Below, in pieces: positions 25,343-34,529 of a DNA stretch of 64,000 bases; within the stretch, counting starts at the first letter, position 1, and each line of letters opens with the position of its first letter. Source of the DNA: Parcubacteria group bacterium (lineage in GTDB: Bacteria > Patescibacteriota > Minisyncoccia > Moranbacterales > JAKLHP01); NCBI GenBank assembly GCA_041657845.1, contig JBBABD010000001.1:27631-91630 (forward strand), in the 5' to 3' direction. The notes under the pieces were generated by a model. That model searched no databases. It was not told the origin of the DNA and saw only the letters and a program-made list of their open reading frames with translations. The position numbers and the translations under genes are program-made.

Positions 25343-26487
25343 AAATTATTATTTTTTGCCCATATTATTCTCCGCACATTGGAGGCCTTGAAACTCACGC
25401 CGATGAGTTCAACAAATATCTATCTCAGAGAGGGATAGATATAACTGTTTTTACGCCCAGATTACCGAAAAACGCACCTGAGAATGAAATAAGATATGGC
25501 AATGTAAAGATCATGAGGTTTCCAGCTTTTGAAATAATTTCAAACTATCCCCTGCCGAAATTCTGGACAAAAAAATATCGGGATTTAAAAAAAGAGATAA
25601 AAAAAGAAAAATATGACATTGTTATTTCCAGAACCAGATTTTTCAACACTTCCCTGTTGGCGCTGATATATTCAAAAACAAAAAAAACAAAATGGATCCA
25701 CATCGAACACGGATCCGATTTTGTAGAACTGTCGAGTAATCTGAAAACACTGCTTGCAAGATTCTATGATTATACATTCGGAAGACTCATATTCAAAAAT
25801 TCTGATATTAATATTTCAATTTCCAGAGCAGTTAAAAAGTTTGTTTATAAATTTGACAAGCGCGAATCGCCTGTTATTTATCGCGGGCTTGATCTGGGAG
25901 AAATAGACAATATAATTCCCGACATTGAAACAAAAAATAAATATGAGGGAAAAATAATAATTTCTTTTGTTGGAAGATTATACAAATGGAAAGGCGTAAA
26001 AAACAGCATCGAAGCGATAAAATCACTCCCCGAAGAAATAAAGAAAAAAATTGTTTTTTTGATAATCGGAGATGGAGAAGATTTCTCCTATTTGAAAAAA
26101 ATTTCCGAAAATGAAAAAACAATAGAAATGTTAGGCAACCTGCCCAGAGAAAAAGCTATTGCTATTCTAAAAATTACTGACATTTATCTCCATTCAGCGT
26201 ATCCGGGCGGAGGCTTGTCTACTTCCCTGCTTGAAGCAATGTATTGCGGATGCGCAGTCATTGCTACTCCGAATGAAGGAGCGGATGAAGTGATCGAAAA
26301 TGATAAAAATGGAATTTTAATAGAAACCGCAAATTCTGTCGACATTACAAAAAATTTGTTAAAATTGATCAATAATATAAATTTAAAAATGTTTATCCCT
26401 GACAATGGTAAAGTTTCAGTAAAAAATAAATTCAACTGGATGCCGTCAATTGAAACCTACAATAAAATTTTTAATAAGTTAAAATGA
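25339..26487 (+). CDS. GT4 family glycosyltransferase
   Basis: A 382-aa GT-B enzyme. The N-terminal domain has CPYYSPHIGGLETHA (acceptor side). The C-terminal domain has VGRLYKWKGV and GGGLSTSLLEAMYCG, the donor-phosphate motif. It acts in the cytoplasm on a lipid-linked or surface glycan precursor. It overlaps its neighbours on both sides by 4 bp, which indicates translational coupling. Confidence 0.88.
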   Translation: MKIIIFCPYYSPHIGGLETHADEFNKYLSQRGIDITVFTPRLPKNAPENEIRYGNVKIMRFPAFEIISNYPLPKFWTKKYRDLKKEIKKEKYDIVISRTRFFNTSLLALIYSKTKKTKWIHIEHGSDFVELSSNLKTLLARFYDYTFGRLIFKNSDINISISRAVKKFVYKFDKRESPVIYRGLDLGEIDNIIPDIETKNKYEGKIIISFVGRLYKWKGVKNSIEAIKSLPEEIKKKIVFLIIGDGEDFSYLKKISENEKTIEMLGNLPREKAIAILKITDIYLHSAYPGGGLSTSLLEAMYCGCAVIATPNEGADEVIENDKNGILIETANSVDITKNLLKLINNINLKMFIPDNGKVSVKNKFNWMPSIETYNKIFNKLK

Positions 26488-27470
26488 ATATTAAAAACAA
26501 AATTTCACCACTCGTAGAACTTTTAAGAGGATTGGTTTCCTATTTGCCCGGTTTCGATGCTCCTGTATTCACCAGAACCGGCGGAACAAATTCTGCCAGA
26601 TATTGTTATTCGGTCTGGCTAAGGCATCTTGTTATGGCAAAAGAAAGTGGCGTTTTTTCCGAGATGCCGAAAGTTATCGCCGAGCTGGGACCGGGAGATT
26701 CTCTGGGCATGGGGCTGGCAGCTCTACTCTCGGGAGGGGAAAAATATTACGCCTTTGACGTAGTAAAATATGCCGACATTGAAAAAAATCTGGAGATATT
26801 GGATGAATTAATCGAACTTTTCAGATTAAAAAAATCCATCCCCAATGATAAAGAATTTCCGCTAGTAAAACCGTACCTTGAAAATTATTCCTTTCCAGAT
26901 GAGATATTGAATGAGGAGTTATTAAAAAACAGCTTAAAGGAAGAAAGGTTGGATCTCATTCGTGAATCGATAAAAAATCCCGAAAAGGAAAAAGGTATGA
27001 TTGTCTATCAGGTTCCATGGAATGATTCGTCAATCATCAAGAAAAATTCCGTTGATATGATTTTTTCTCAAGCAACGCTGGAACACGTGGATGACATTGA
27101 AAATACTTACCAGATTATGTATGAATGGCTAAAACTGGGTGGCTTTATTTCTCATCAGATAGACCTTAAATGCCACGGCACTTCCGAAGAATGGAACGGC
27201 CACTGGACTTATTCCGATCCAGCTTGGAAAGTTATCAGGGGCAAGAGACAATGGCTACTTAACAGGCTCCCCTGTTCCGAACATATAAAATTATTGGAGA
27301 AAAATAATTTTAATTCCATTTGCATAAAAAAAATAAAAACTCCTTCAAAGATCGCCAGAAAATCTTTAGCAGATAAGTTTAAGAGTGTCTCCGAAGAAGA
27401 TCTAAAAATCAGCGGAGTATTTTTTATAGCGGAGAAATATGGCGGAAAAAATAACCGAAATGGAAGATGA
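26484..27470 (+). CDS. SAM-dependent methyltransferase (class I)
   Basis: A 328-aa protein with a Rossmann-like methyltransferase core: IAELGPGDS (motif I, about 68-76), then DMIFSQATLEHVDD (motif IV/V, about 190-203) and LGGFISHQIDL. It probably methylates a sugar or lipid intermediate of the surrounding operon. It overlaps the previous gene by 4 bp and the flippase gene by up to 32 bp. Confidence 0.8.
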   Translation: MNIKNKISPLVELLRGLVSYLPGFDAPVFTRTGGTNSARYCYSVWLRHLVMAKESGVFSEMPKVIAELGPGDSLGMGLAALLSGGEKYYAFDVVKYADIEKNLEILDELIELFRLKKSIPNDKEFPLVKPYLENYSFPDEILNEELLKNSLKEERLDLIRESIKNPEKEKGMIVYQVPWNDSSIIKKNSVDMIFSQATLEHVDDIENTYQIMYEWLKLGGFISHQIDLKCHGTSEEWNGHWTYSDPAWKVIRGKRQWLLNRLPCSEHIKLLEKNNFNSICIKKIKTPSKIARKSLADKFKSVSEEDLKISGVFFIAEKYGGKNNRNGR

Positions 27471-28962
27471 AGATTTAAAAGAATCTATAAATGAAATTGC
27501 TCAAGGAGCCAGTGTGTCTTTTGTATTCGGACTGGCTGGTTATTTATTAATTTTCATTTTCAAATTATTAGCAGCAAGATACCTCGGACCGGAAAAATAT
27601 GGGGTTTTTGAATTAGGAAATACCCTTTTTCTTGTGTTTGTTTTAATTTCTTCCTTAGGAATTCTAACTGGAATAGCGCGATTTATACCCTATTATCTGA
27701 AGAAAAAAGAATTCTCGCTTTTGCATGGATATGTCAGTTTCGTGTTTAAATTTCCTCTTATAGCTTCCATAATTGTCGGAAGCATAGCATTCTTGAGTTC
27801 AGATTTCATTGCCAGTTTTTTTAATCGCTCATCCGACTTTGCATTGTTCATAAAAATAATAAGTTTAGCAATTCCATTAAAAGTTCTAAGCAACACAGCC
27901 AGACAGATTATAACATCAAGAAAAAAAATATTCTACAAAAGCTTTAGTGAAGCTATCATAGAAAAATTTATATTATTTTGCGGATTGGGATTAATTTCAT
28001 TCTTCAATCTTTCACTATTATATATATTTATTACATTATTATTTTCAACATTAATATCGTTGATATTCGAACTTTTTATTTACAAAAAAATAAAATTACC
28101 TTTAGCGCAAAATGAAACAACTCTGCACAAAGAGTGGATATTATTTTCTCTGCCATTGTTTTTAAGCGGTTTTTTCAATTATTTTATAAAATGGAGTGAC
28201 AACATAGTTATCGGTAAAATGCTGGCAGTATCTTTCTTGGGTATTTATGCAATAGCCTATTCCATTGGCGATGTTTTGGGATTTTTCCAAAATATTTTCA
28301 TGTCCATACTTAACCCTATTTTTTCCGAAAAATATGCTTTGGATAAAAACGACGAGCTTAATTTTCTTTTTAAAAAAGTATCTACTTGGGCTTTCGGACT
28401 CGCATTCCCCTTGTTTATTTTCATTCTAATTTTCGGAAAAGATTTCCTGACTTTATTCTACGGAAATAGTTATTCCTCCGGATATCTCCCATTGATAATA
28501 ATAAGCTCGGGATTAATGTTTTTTCTAGCCACGGGACCAAATGAGTCTATATTGATATTGCATAAAAAAACCGGATTCATTTTTAAAGTGAACACTTTCG
28601 TTGCCATACTCAATATATTCTTGAATATAGTTTTAATTAAATATTTAGGCATTGCTGGAGCCGCTCTGGCATCTGCCTTTTCTATGGCACTAAGAAGTTT
28701 GATCACTTTTGTCGAAGCAAAAAAAATAAGCGCAATCTCCGTAAATAATAGTGCTTATTTTAAATTTATAGTCTCGGCATTTATCACTTATGCATTAGTT
28801 TTGCTAACTAAAAGTTTTATTTTCAAAAACGGCCTTGCAATGCTTTTATTATTTGGATTTGGAACAACCATCATTTATTTTTTAGCATCTTACCTGACTA
28901 AAGCAATAACCAAAGAAGATATTTGGACAATTTTATCATTAGTAAAGAAAAAACAATTATGA
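27439..28962 (+). CDS. Polysaccharide flippase (Wzx/MOP-like)
   Basis: A 507-aa protein with about 14 membrane segments. It begins with an amphipathic N-terminus and the G-x6-FK-LLAARYLGPEKYG motif typical of O-antigen/oligosaccharide flippases of the MOP superfamily. It should move lipid-linked oligosaccharide across the membrane. It is the last gene of the plus-strand operon. The ATG at 27460 is an alternative start with less overlap. Confidence 0.88.
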   Translation: MAEKITEMEDEDLKESINEIAQGASVSFVFGLAGYLLIFIFKLLAARYLGPEKYGVFELGNTLFLVFVLISSLGILTGIARFIPYYLKKKEFSLLHGYVSFVFKFPLIASIIVGSIAFLSSDFIASFFNRSSDFALFIKIISLAIPLKVLSNTARQIITSRKKIFYKSFSEAIIEKFILFCGLGLISFFNLSLLYIFITLLFSTLISLIFELFIYKKIKLPLAQNETTLHKEWILFSLPLFLSGFFNYFIKWSDNIVIGKMLAVSFLGIYAIAYSIGDVLGFFQNIFMSILNPIFSEKYALDKNDELNFLFKKVSTWAFGLAFPLFIFILIFGKDFLTLFYGNSYSSGYLPLIIISSGLMFFLATGPNESILILHKKTGFIFKVNTFVAILNIFLNIVLIKYLGIAGAALASAFSMALRSLITFVEAKKISAISVNNSAYFKFIVSAFITYALVLLTKSFIFKNGLAMLLLFGFGTTIIYFLASYLTKAITKEDIWTILSLVKKKQL

Positions 28963-29003
28963 ACTAAATGATAACGGGGGTATTTTTAATATTATTACCT
29001 GTT

Positions 29004-29771
29004 CTAAAATGAATTATTTATTCTCCCTACTATAAAATTTATCATTTCCTTCTGATGCAAATTTATTGAGCGATAATGAACCGTAATCGCCAAAACTCCA
29101 TCGTCCAAGTTAGAATTTTTAATGATATCTTCTATATTTTTTTTTGTTATACACTGGATCCTGTAATTGAATATTTCCTTGTGCTTTCCAAAATCCAAAA
29201 TTTTAGGATAACACAAGTTTCTGTTTCTAAAATAATTCTTATAAATTTTAAGAAAAGATTTAAGATATATTCGATTGAATTGAATTTCTCTTGGAAGTGG
29301 CCCCATTCCCCTGCTTATGTATTTGTATCCGACTTTTTCTGCTGCTGATATTGCCTCTCTTGAAAATCTATCATGAGGAGCTACTATGGTATCAATTTCA
29401 ATATTAAACGCTTTTTCTAATAGTTTCTTCCCTTCCGCAAGCTCTCGGGCTAGTATGCCTAGATCCCTTCTCTCCATTTCAAATTTTCCATCATAATTCT
29501 TATGAGTAAGCCCGTGCTGGTAAATTTTGACTTTTCCTTCTTTTATTTTCGTTTTCAAAAAATAAACCAACTCCTTGTTCATTGCGATGGGATAATTTTC
29601 ATTTTTATTTTCCATACATAATTGCATAGGGATAGCTCCACTAACTAATCCAACATTAGGAATTACCGCAAAGTTAATCGGTATTCTATCCCAAATATCT
29701 CCATATGCAAATTCAATTTGACTTACCTTCGTAAAATATGACAAATCGTCATCTCTAAGCATTAATTTCAT
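29004..29771 (-). CDS. DUF2334/polysaccharide-deacetylase-like protein
   Basis: A 255-aa protein. It starts MLRDDD, the metal-binding acidic start of the NodB-like (polysaccharide deacetylase) fold as in DUF2334. It has IYQHGLTHKNY (about 93-103) with the two His and APHDRFS near 133. Such enzymes remove acetyl groups from sugars. No signal peptide is seen, so it may act on a cytoplasmic precursor. It is the last gene of the long minus-strand operon. Confidence 0.75.
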   Translation of the reverse strand: MKLMLRDDDLSYFTKVSQIEFAYGDIWDRIPINFAVIPNVGLVSGAIPMQLCMENKNENYPIAMNKELVYFLKTKIKEGKVKIYQHGLTHKNYDGKFEMERRDLGILARELAEGKKLLEKAFNIEIDTIVAPHDRFSREAISAAEKVGYKYISRGMGPLPREIQFNRIYLKSFLKIYKNYFRNRNLCYPKILDFGKHKEIFNYRIQCITKKNIEDIIKNSNLDDGVLAITVHYRSINLHQKEMINFIVGRINNSF

Positions 29772-29788
29772 AATAATAATATAAAAAA

Positions 29789-30385
29789 TTATTTCAAAGA
29801 AAGGCTAGCAAAAATTTTGGATTTTGTTTCCCTAAGTGGGAGTTTTTCAAAAATAGGATTATAACGATCGGGGTAAAATGTTTTATACTCCAAAACTTTA
29901 AAGCCGTGTCTTTCTGCCAGATTGAACAAATTTTGTTTGCTATACCAATTCACATGTTCAGGATTATCAATATTTTCAATATTAAATAAAAGTTTCATGA
30001 TTCTTGCTATATTTCCAAATGCAAAAACATTGGGCGTCGTTATAATCAATTTACCTTCTTTTTTCAAATGCTTTCTCGCGGAACATAAAAATTTCCCCGG
30101 ATTAGATAAATGTTCGATCAATTCTCCCGCTATTATTATATCGAATTTATCATTTAAATTAAACTCTTCCGCATCCGCGCAGATTGCGTTGTAACCTTTT
30201 GATTTTAACATATTAACATCATCTTCTAGGCAATCAATTCCAATCGTTTCCTTGGCTTCATTTCTTATTTTATCGTGCAACCAATTCGGATTGGATATTG
30301 ATTTTTCCCAATTGTGCTGGACAAACCCAACATCCAGTACTTTTTTGCCCTTGATATAAGGCTTCAATAGTTCAATTCTTTTCAT
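29789..30385 (-). CDS. SAM-dependent methyltransferase
   Basis: A 198-aa class I methyltransferase: VLDVGFVQHNWE (motif I near 16-27), FDIIIAGELIEHLSNPG (near 85-101) and GKLIITTPN. It resembles the Methyltransf_11/23 families that methylate sugars in glycan clusters. It overlaps the upstream GT4 gene by 4 bp. Confidence 0.85.
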   Translation of the reverse strand: MKRIELLKPYIKGKKVLDVGFVQHNWEKSISNPNWLHDKIRNEAKETIGIDCLEDDVNMLKSKGYNAICADAEEFNLNDKFDIIIAGELIEHLSNPGKFLCSARKHLKKEGKLIITTPNVFAFGNIARIMKLLFNIENIDNPEHVNWYSKQNLFNLAERHGFKVLEYKTFYPDRYNPIFEKLPLRETKSKIFASLSLK

Positions 30386-31527
30386 TTGCGCAAATTTTTA
30401 TTGATTATTTCACTTACAATTTCACTCATTTTCCCCGAAAAATTATCCCACGTTCCATTTTTCTCGATATTTTTTCGAGCCTCTTTCCCTATTTCTAATA
30501 TTTTATTCTGATTGTTATAAAAAAATAATATCTTTTCTTTTATAGCTTCTGTATTCCTAATTGGAATTATAAAACCGTCTATTCCGTTTCTTATAATTGA
30601 TCCGGAGTTTTCTGTACAAATAACTGACAATCCGCAAGCCATTGCTTCTTTTATTACTCTCGAGGATCCCTCACTTAAGGATGGATGGACAAGAACGGAG
30701 GATTGATGATAGAAATCAATTGGATCGGAATGTTTTATAAACTTGATATTTTTAAAACTTTTATATCTGTTGAAAATAACTTGCATTTCTTTACTGGGGT
30801 TTCCAAGCAGAACCAACTCGCTTCTTTTTAAATCCATTTTGGACCATGCCTCAAGCAAATATTGAAATCCTTTGAGAAGTCCGCAATTGGCCATCGCCAA
30901 AACTCTAAATACGTTATCTGTTTTTTCCCCGGGTTTGAATTTTTTCGTATCTATGCCTCCGGTTAAAACAAAAATATTTTCTGGTTTAAAACCTGCTTTC
31001 ACATATGTTGATTTGCAATATTCGGATTGGGAAATAATATATTTAGAGCTGACAAGCGATTTTTCCAAATGATCTGCTTTGTACTCTTGGGGAAAATTAA
31101 ATCCGTATTTCAAAAATTCCTGTTTATTCATATCAGAAATCATTCTTCCAGTAGCACTGGTTCCAATATTTATCGTAATTTTCCCCATTCGGTTAAATTT
31201 TTGACAGGTTCTCCTGAATGAATATGGATGGAATATAATTATATTAGCATCATCTTTTTTAAAATAAGCGAAAAAATCAAGAACTGAATAAATGTCGACT
31301 CTGATGTGGAAAAATTTTTTAAATAAATAAATTATTTGAAAAATTATTTTTCCTCCTAAAACAATCTTTTTAAATCTCGGATCATTTCCTTTATAATCAC
31401 GACAATACACATTAGAAATGTTATCTTTCAAGCTTTCAAAAATGGCTCTGGCATAATCAGATTTGAGATTTTTCAGTTCTCCTAAGTCGGCAATCGTATA
31501 AAGAGATACTTTTATTTTTTTCGACAT
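30382..31527 (-). CDS. GT4 family glycosyltransferase
   Basis: A 381-aa GT-B-type protein. Its C-terminal half has LAMANCGLLKGFQYLLEAW and the donor-binding segment HPSLSEGSSRVIKEAMACGL. The N-terminal half is divergent and lacks the usual glycine-rich start. It overlaps the genes on both sides (16 and 4 bp), so it belongs to the minus-strand polysaccharide operon. Confidence 0.85.
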   Translation of the reverse strand: MSKKIKVSLYTIADLGELKNLKSDYARAIFESLKDNISNVYCRDYKGNDPRFKKIVLGGKIIFQIIYLFKKFFHIRVDIYSVLDFFAYFKKDDANIIIFHPYSFRRTCQKFNRMGKITINIGTSATGRMISDMNKQEFLKYGFNFPQEYKADHLEKSLVSSKYIISQSEYCKSTYVKAGFKPENIFVLTGGIDTKKFKPGEKTDNVFRVLAMANCGLLKGFQYLLEAWSKMDLKRSELVLLGNPSKEMQVIFNRYKSFKNIKFIKHSDPIDFYHQSSVLVHPSLSEGSSRVIKEAMACGLSVICTENSGSIIRNGIDGFIIPIRNTEAIKEKILFFYNNQNKILEIGKEARKNIEKNGTWDNFSGKMSEIVSEIINKNLRK

Positions 31528-32270
31528 ATGTATATCTGGTTAAGCCCTAAATTTCTTATCAAAGGAATTTTCGACAGAAACAGTTCTGACTTAAATAATA
31601 TTTTTTCAGGAAGTAAAATAATTTTTTTTCTTCCGGGAAAAACAGTAAACTTTTCAATCTTGATAATTTCAAATCCCGATTCATCAAGCAGTTTTCGAAA
31701 CTCTTTTTCCGTCGCGGTATTTATGATTTTTCCTTTTTCTTTCAGTAAATTTTTTCTAATCCAAAATTGAATGCCAAGCAATGAAAATCTATTTATATGA
31801 TTATTGATAATCAAATATCCATCGTCTTTTAAACATTTACACAATTCTGCAAGAATTATGCCCTTATTTTCTTTCTCCATATTAAGAAATAGTCTGAAGG
31901 AAGTTATCAAATCGAATTTTTTTCCATCTAGAAGATTTTTATTTTCCACTATATTTCCGCATAAAAAATCAGCATTAGTTTTCTTTTTAGCTTCTTCCAA
32001 CATAGCAAATGAAGTGTCTATGCCAATAATCTCTTTAAAATTAAACTCTTTATTTAAGTATTCTATTATTCTTCCTGTCCCACAAGCAAAATCCATATAA
32101 CTAACTTTTCCGAGATTTCTAAAATTTCCAGAAACAATTCGCTTTAGAAAATATTTTTCTAACTCCCAAATAAACAATTCGAATTTATTTTCTATTTTTT
32201 TATCATATCCCTTTCCTCTTTTTGAATTATTTTGATAGCTCTTAGTATAATTTGATTTGTAATTTTCCAT
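31512..32270 (-). CDS. SAM-dependent methyltransferase
   Basis: A 252-aa class I methyltransferase with YMDFACGTGRIIEYL (motif I, about 58-72), IGIDTSFAMLEEA, and FDLITSFRLFLNM as the motif IV region. It overlaps the kinase-like gene upstream by 29 bp and the GT4 gene downstream by 16 bp. Confidence 0.85.
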   Translation of the reverse strand: MENYKSNYTKSYQNNSKRGKGYDKKIENKFELFIWELEKYFLKRIVSGNFRNLGKVSYMDFACGTGRIIEYLNKEFNFKEIIGIDTSFAMLEEAKKKTNADFLCGNIVENKNLLDGKKFDLITSFRLFLNMEKENKGIILAELCKCLKDDGYLIINNHINRFSLLGIQFWIRKNLLKEKGKIINTATEKEFRKLLDESGFEIIKIEKFTVFPGRKKIILLPEKILFKSELFLSKIPLIRNLGLNQIYICRKK

Positions 32271-33069
32271 TTTCGAATTTTTTAATTAAATAATTTAAGT
32301 ATAAATTTATTATAAATTTTTTTAATCTATAAATAAAGCTACTGGACATATAGGGTTTTCCTTTTTTCAATAATTCAATGAAAATCTTATTCAGTAGATC
32401 TTCTTTAATTTCAAATTTTGAATTCTGCATATATCCATCTAAAAAATATCTAGTTATTAATTTTCGCTGTCTAAATAATAGCATCTCATAAATTAGATTA
32501 GTTGGATAAATATTTTTTATAAATCTTAGAATATCCTCATAAATTAATTCCTTCCTAGGCATTGGATCGAGTATTACCACTTTTTCGTTATCCAAAAAAA
32601 TTAAATTTTTTTCATTTAAATCGCCATGAATTTTGGAAATAGGAATGTTTTCTTTGCTATATCTAATAAAATTTTCATTATGAAAATTCGCCAAAAAATT
32701 TCCTATTCCAACAAATTTTTTTTCTATATTCCCCATTTTTCCCCAAAATATAGATTTAATTAAATAATGGTAAAAACCAATACCATTATAATAATCCATA
32801 CAAATTACTTTTTGAGAAATCGTCTTTACATTGGGAACAATAACCACGTCAGATTTTATTTTCACGAGATCATTATAAGATTCTATTTCTTCTTTTGCTA
32901 ATCTTTTACTATCGAATTTTTTAAAAAAATAATCACCCTTTCCAGTTGACAGCATGAAGCTGTCGGCATAATAACCTTTATGTATTTGATAAATTTTAGA
33001 TGAATTATTTTCTGCTTCAAATAGTTTCAAATCTTCTTTAATCTTATATTTTTTTATCAATTTTTTCAT
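32242..33069 (-). CDS. APH-like phosphotransferase (sugar/lipid kinase-like)
   Basis: A 275-aa protein kinase-like fold. HGDLNEKNLIF (about 150-160) holds the catalytic Asp and Asn, and VVILDP after it supplies the metal-binding Asp. An N-lobe with FFKKFDS provides the likely ATP-binding Lys. It resembles aminoglycoside phosphotransferase and LPS core kinase (Kdo/heptose) families. In a glycan operon it most likely phosphorylates a sugar of the growing chain (inference). The Lys-rich C-terminus could touch the membrane. Confidence 0.7.
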   Translation of the reverse strand: MKKLIKKYKIKEDLKLFEAENNSSKIYQIHKGYYADSFMLSTGKGDYFFKKFDSKRLAKEEIESYNDLVKIKSDVVIVPNVKTISQKVICMDYYNGIGFYHYLIKSIFWGKMGNIEKKFVGIGNFLANFHNENFIRYSKENIPISKIHGDLNEKNLIFLDNEKVVILDPMPRKELIYEDILRFIKNIYPTNLIYEMLLFRQRKLITRYFLDGYMQNSKFEIKEDLLNKIFIELLKKGKPYMSSSFIYRLKKFIINLYLNYLIKKFENGKLQIKLY

Positions 33070-33111
33070 TCAAGAATTGCTTAAAAAAATTAACTTATTG
33101 AACAATTTAGA

Positions 33112-33858
33112 TTATTTATTATTTTTCTTTGCAAGGTAAAAAACGGTACTTTCGAGACCATATTTCATTTTGTTAAAAGGGTAAAAGCAGAAGTACAATA
33201 TGGGCTTTAGAATCTTATGTATTGCTATTTTCTTTAAGTTCCATGTTCTATATTCAAGTGGTTTGCTCATAAAATAAACTACATCATAACCACAATCTTT
33301 TAACAATTCAAATATTCTCCATGGAGAATACTCTTCAAAATGCAATTCTGACATTAAGTCAGTCTTCCCGAAAAAAAACAATTTAATTACATTCTCTATT
33401 CTATAAATACTTGGAGTAGAAATTATTATATACCCCCCCTTTTTCATTTTTCTGCTTACTTCATTAAGCAATCCATCGGGATTATCAACGTGTTCTATTA
33501 TGTTATTGCATATAACTATATCGAAATATTCATTTTGCATGGGTATATTCATCGCGTCACATGAAATAAAACTTATTTCTTTAAAAATACTTCTTGCTTT
33601 ATTGATAGCTATCCCCGATTTATCTATACCAAAAACATCCGCTTTTTCAAACAAGTTTTTTATTTCATACGTAATATAGCCTTCTCCGCATCCAACATCT
33701 AAAATCTTTGGTTCTTTAGTATTTAATAATTTTTTTGCCTTTAAGCAAAGCTTCTTTGTAAAATAAATTCTTCTTTTTTGGAATTCTGATTCGATGTTGT
33801 TTTTTACTTTATACGGATCTCCATTTTCATATTCATCATTTTTTAAAATTTTATTCAT
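33112..33858 (-). CDS. SAM-dependent methyltransferase
   Basis: A 248-aa class I methyltransferase: ILDVGCGEGYITYEI (motif I), FDIVICNNIIEHVDNPDG (motif IV region) and GGYIIISTPS, then a C-terminal extension with aromatic residues. I place the start at ATG 33858. An upstream in-frame start would translate the adjacent G run as seven glycines and is not credible. The run of 22 G on this strand begins 16 bp before the ATG. Confidence 0.85.
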   Translation of the reverse strand: MNKILKNDEYENGDPYKVKNNIESEFQKRRIYFTKKLCLKAKKLLNTKEPKILDVGCGEGYITYEIKNLFEKADVFGIDKSGIAINKARSIFKEISFISCDAMNIPMQNEYFDIVICNNIIEHVDNPDGLLNEVSRKMKKGGYIIISTPSIYRIENVIKLFFFGKTDLMSELHFEEYSPWRIFELLKDCGYDVVYFMSKPLEYRTWNLKKIAIHKILKPILYFCFYPFNKMKYGLESTVFYLAKKNNK

Positions 33859-33873
33859 TTTTAAATCAGAACA

Positions 33874-33895
33874 CCCCCCCCCCCCCCCCCCCCCC
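33874..33895. repeat. Homopolymer of 22 C (22 G on the minus strand)
   Basis: Twenty-two consecutive C in a very AT-rich context, between the methyltransferase start (33858) and the IS200-like end hairpin (from 33895). It may be a slippage tract or a sequencing/assembly artefact. Confidence 0.95.
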
Positions 33896-34525
33896 GCCAA
33901 AGGCGGTGGCTTGATGAATAGGGTCGCCTCAAAGGCGATCAGCCTTCATCTCACGCTTAGGTGTTAATTAATTAGCTTTTGTTAATATTTATCGTCTTCT
34001 TCTTGCTGTTCTCTGATATATTTTTGATTATCTCTTCGTCGAATCCGATGGTTAAAACTGCATATCCTCTTGCCCAGAAATGCGCTCCGGTGTAATTTCT
34101 GTCTTTTTCTCCCATCCTTGCGACTGCAATAGCGCTTTTCCCTTTCATGAATCCGATAACTGAGGCTACGGCATATTTGGGCAGGATTTCAATACACATG
34201 TGGACGTGGTCTTTGGTGAGATTTCCTTCGGTGATTTTGCTTTCTTTCTGCTCTGCCAGTTCGTGGAGGATTTTTGCCAGTTCTGTCCTGATTTTACCAT
34301 AGATTACACTTTTTCTTTTCTTGGGTATAAATATTATATGATATTTGCAATTCCATTTTGAGTGAGATAAACTTTGATAGAGATTAGGCACAATATTGTT
34401 AGTGAACGAAGACTCTTTATCAAGCCAAGTTCATTATACATTATTGTGCCTTTTTTCTTGTGGTTGCGGCAACGGTAAAACCTTTTCGAGTCTCACTAGT
34501 AGAACTAGCGGTTTACCTTCTGGGA
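33895..34525 (-). mobile_element. IS200/IS605-family insertion sequence
   Basis: A single tnpA gene flanked by foldable ends. On the low-coordinate side are CGCCAAAGGCG (33895-33905) and a nested structure: GATGAA (33913-33918) pairs with TTCATC (33945-33950) and encloses TCGCC/GGCGA (33924-33938). On the high side is a hairpin with GGTAAAACC (34474-34482) and CGGTTTACC (34509-34517) enclosing CTAGT/ACTAG. Subterminal hairpins without terminal inverted repeats are the hallmark of this family. Exact ends are estimates. The element interrupts the polysaccharide operon. Confidence 0.8.
33972..34391 (-). CDS. tnpA: IS200/IS605 family transposase TnpA
   Basis: A 139-aa Y1 HUH transposase. It starts with SHSKWNCKYHIIFIPKKRK, typical of IS200-like enzymes. 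The HUH motif is HVHMCIEI (about 62-69), and the catalytic Tyr is in FWARGYAVLTIG. It is full length, so the element may be active. It cuts and joins single-stranded ends recognised by their hairpins. No tnpB accompanies it. Confidence 0.92.
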   Translation of the reverse strand: MPNLYQSLSHSKWNCKYHIIFIPKKRKSVIYGKIRTELAKILHELAEQKESKITEGNLTKDHVHMCIEILPKYAVASVIGFMKGKSAIAVARMGEKDRNYTGAHFWARGYAVLTIGFDEEIIKNISENSKKKTININKS

Positions 34526-34529
34526 AAAA

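Noticed and set aside
33859..33900. Upstream extension of the methyltransferase with a poly-glycine start
   Set aside because: The extension only translates the G run and has no counterpart in the family. ATG 33858 fits the usual length.
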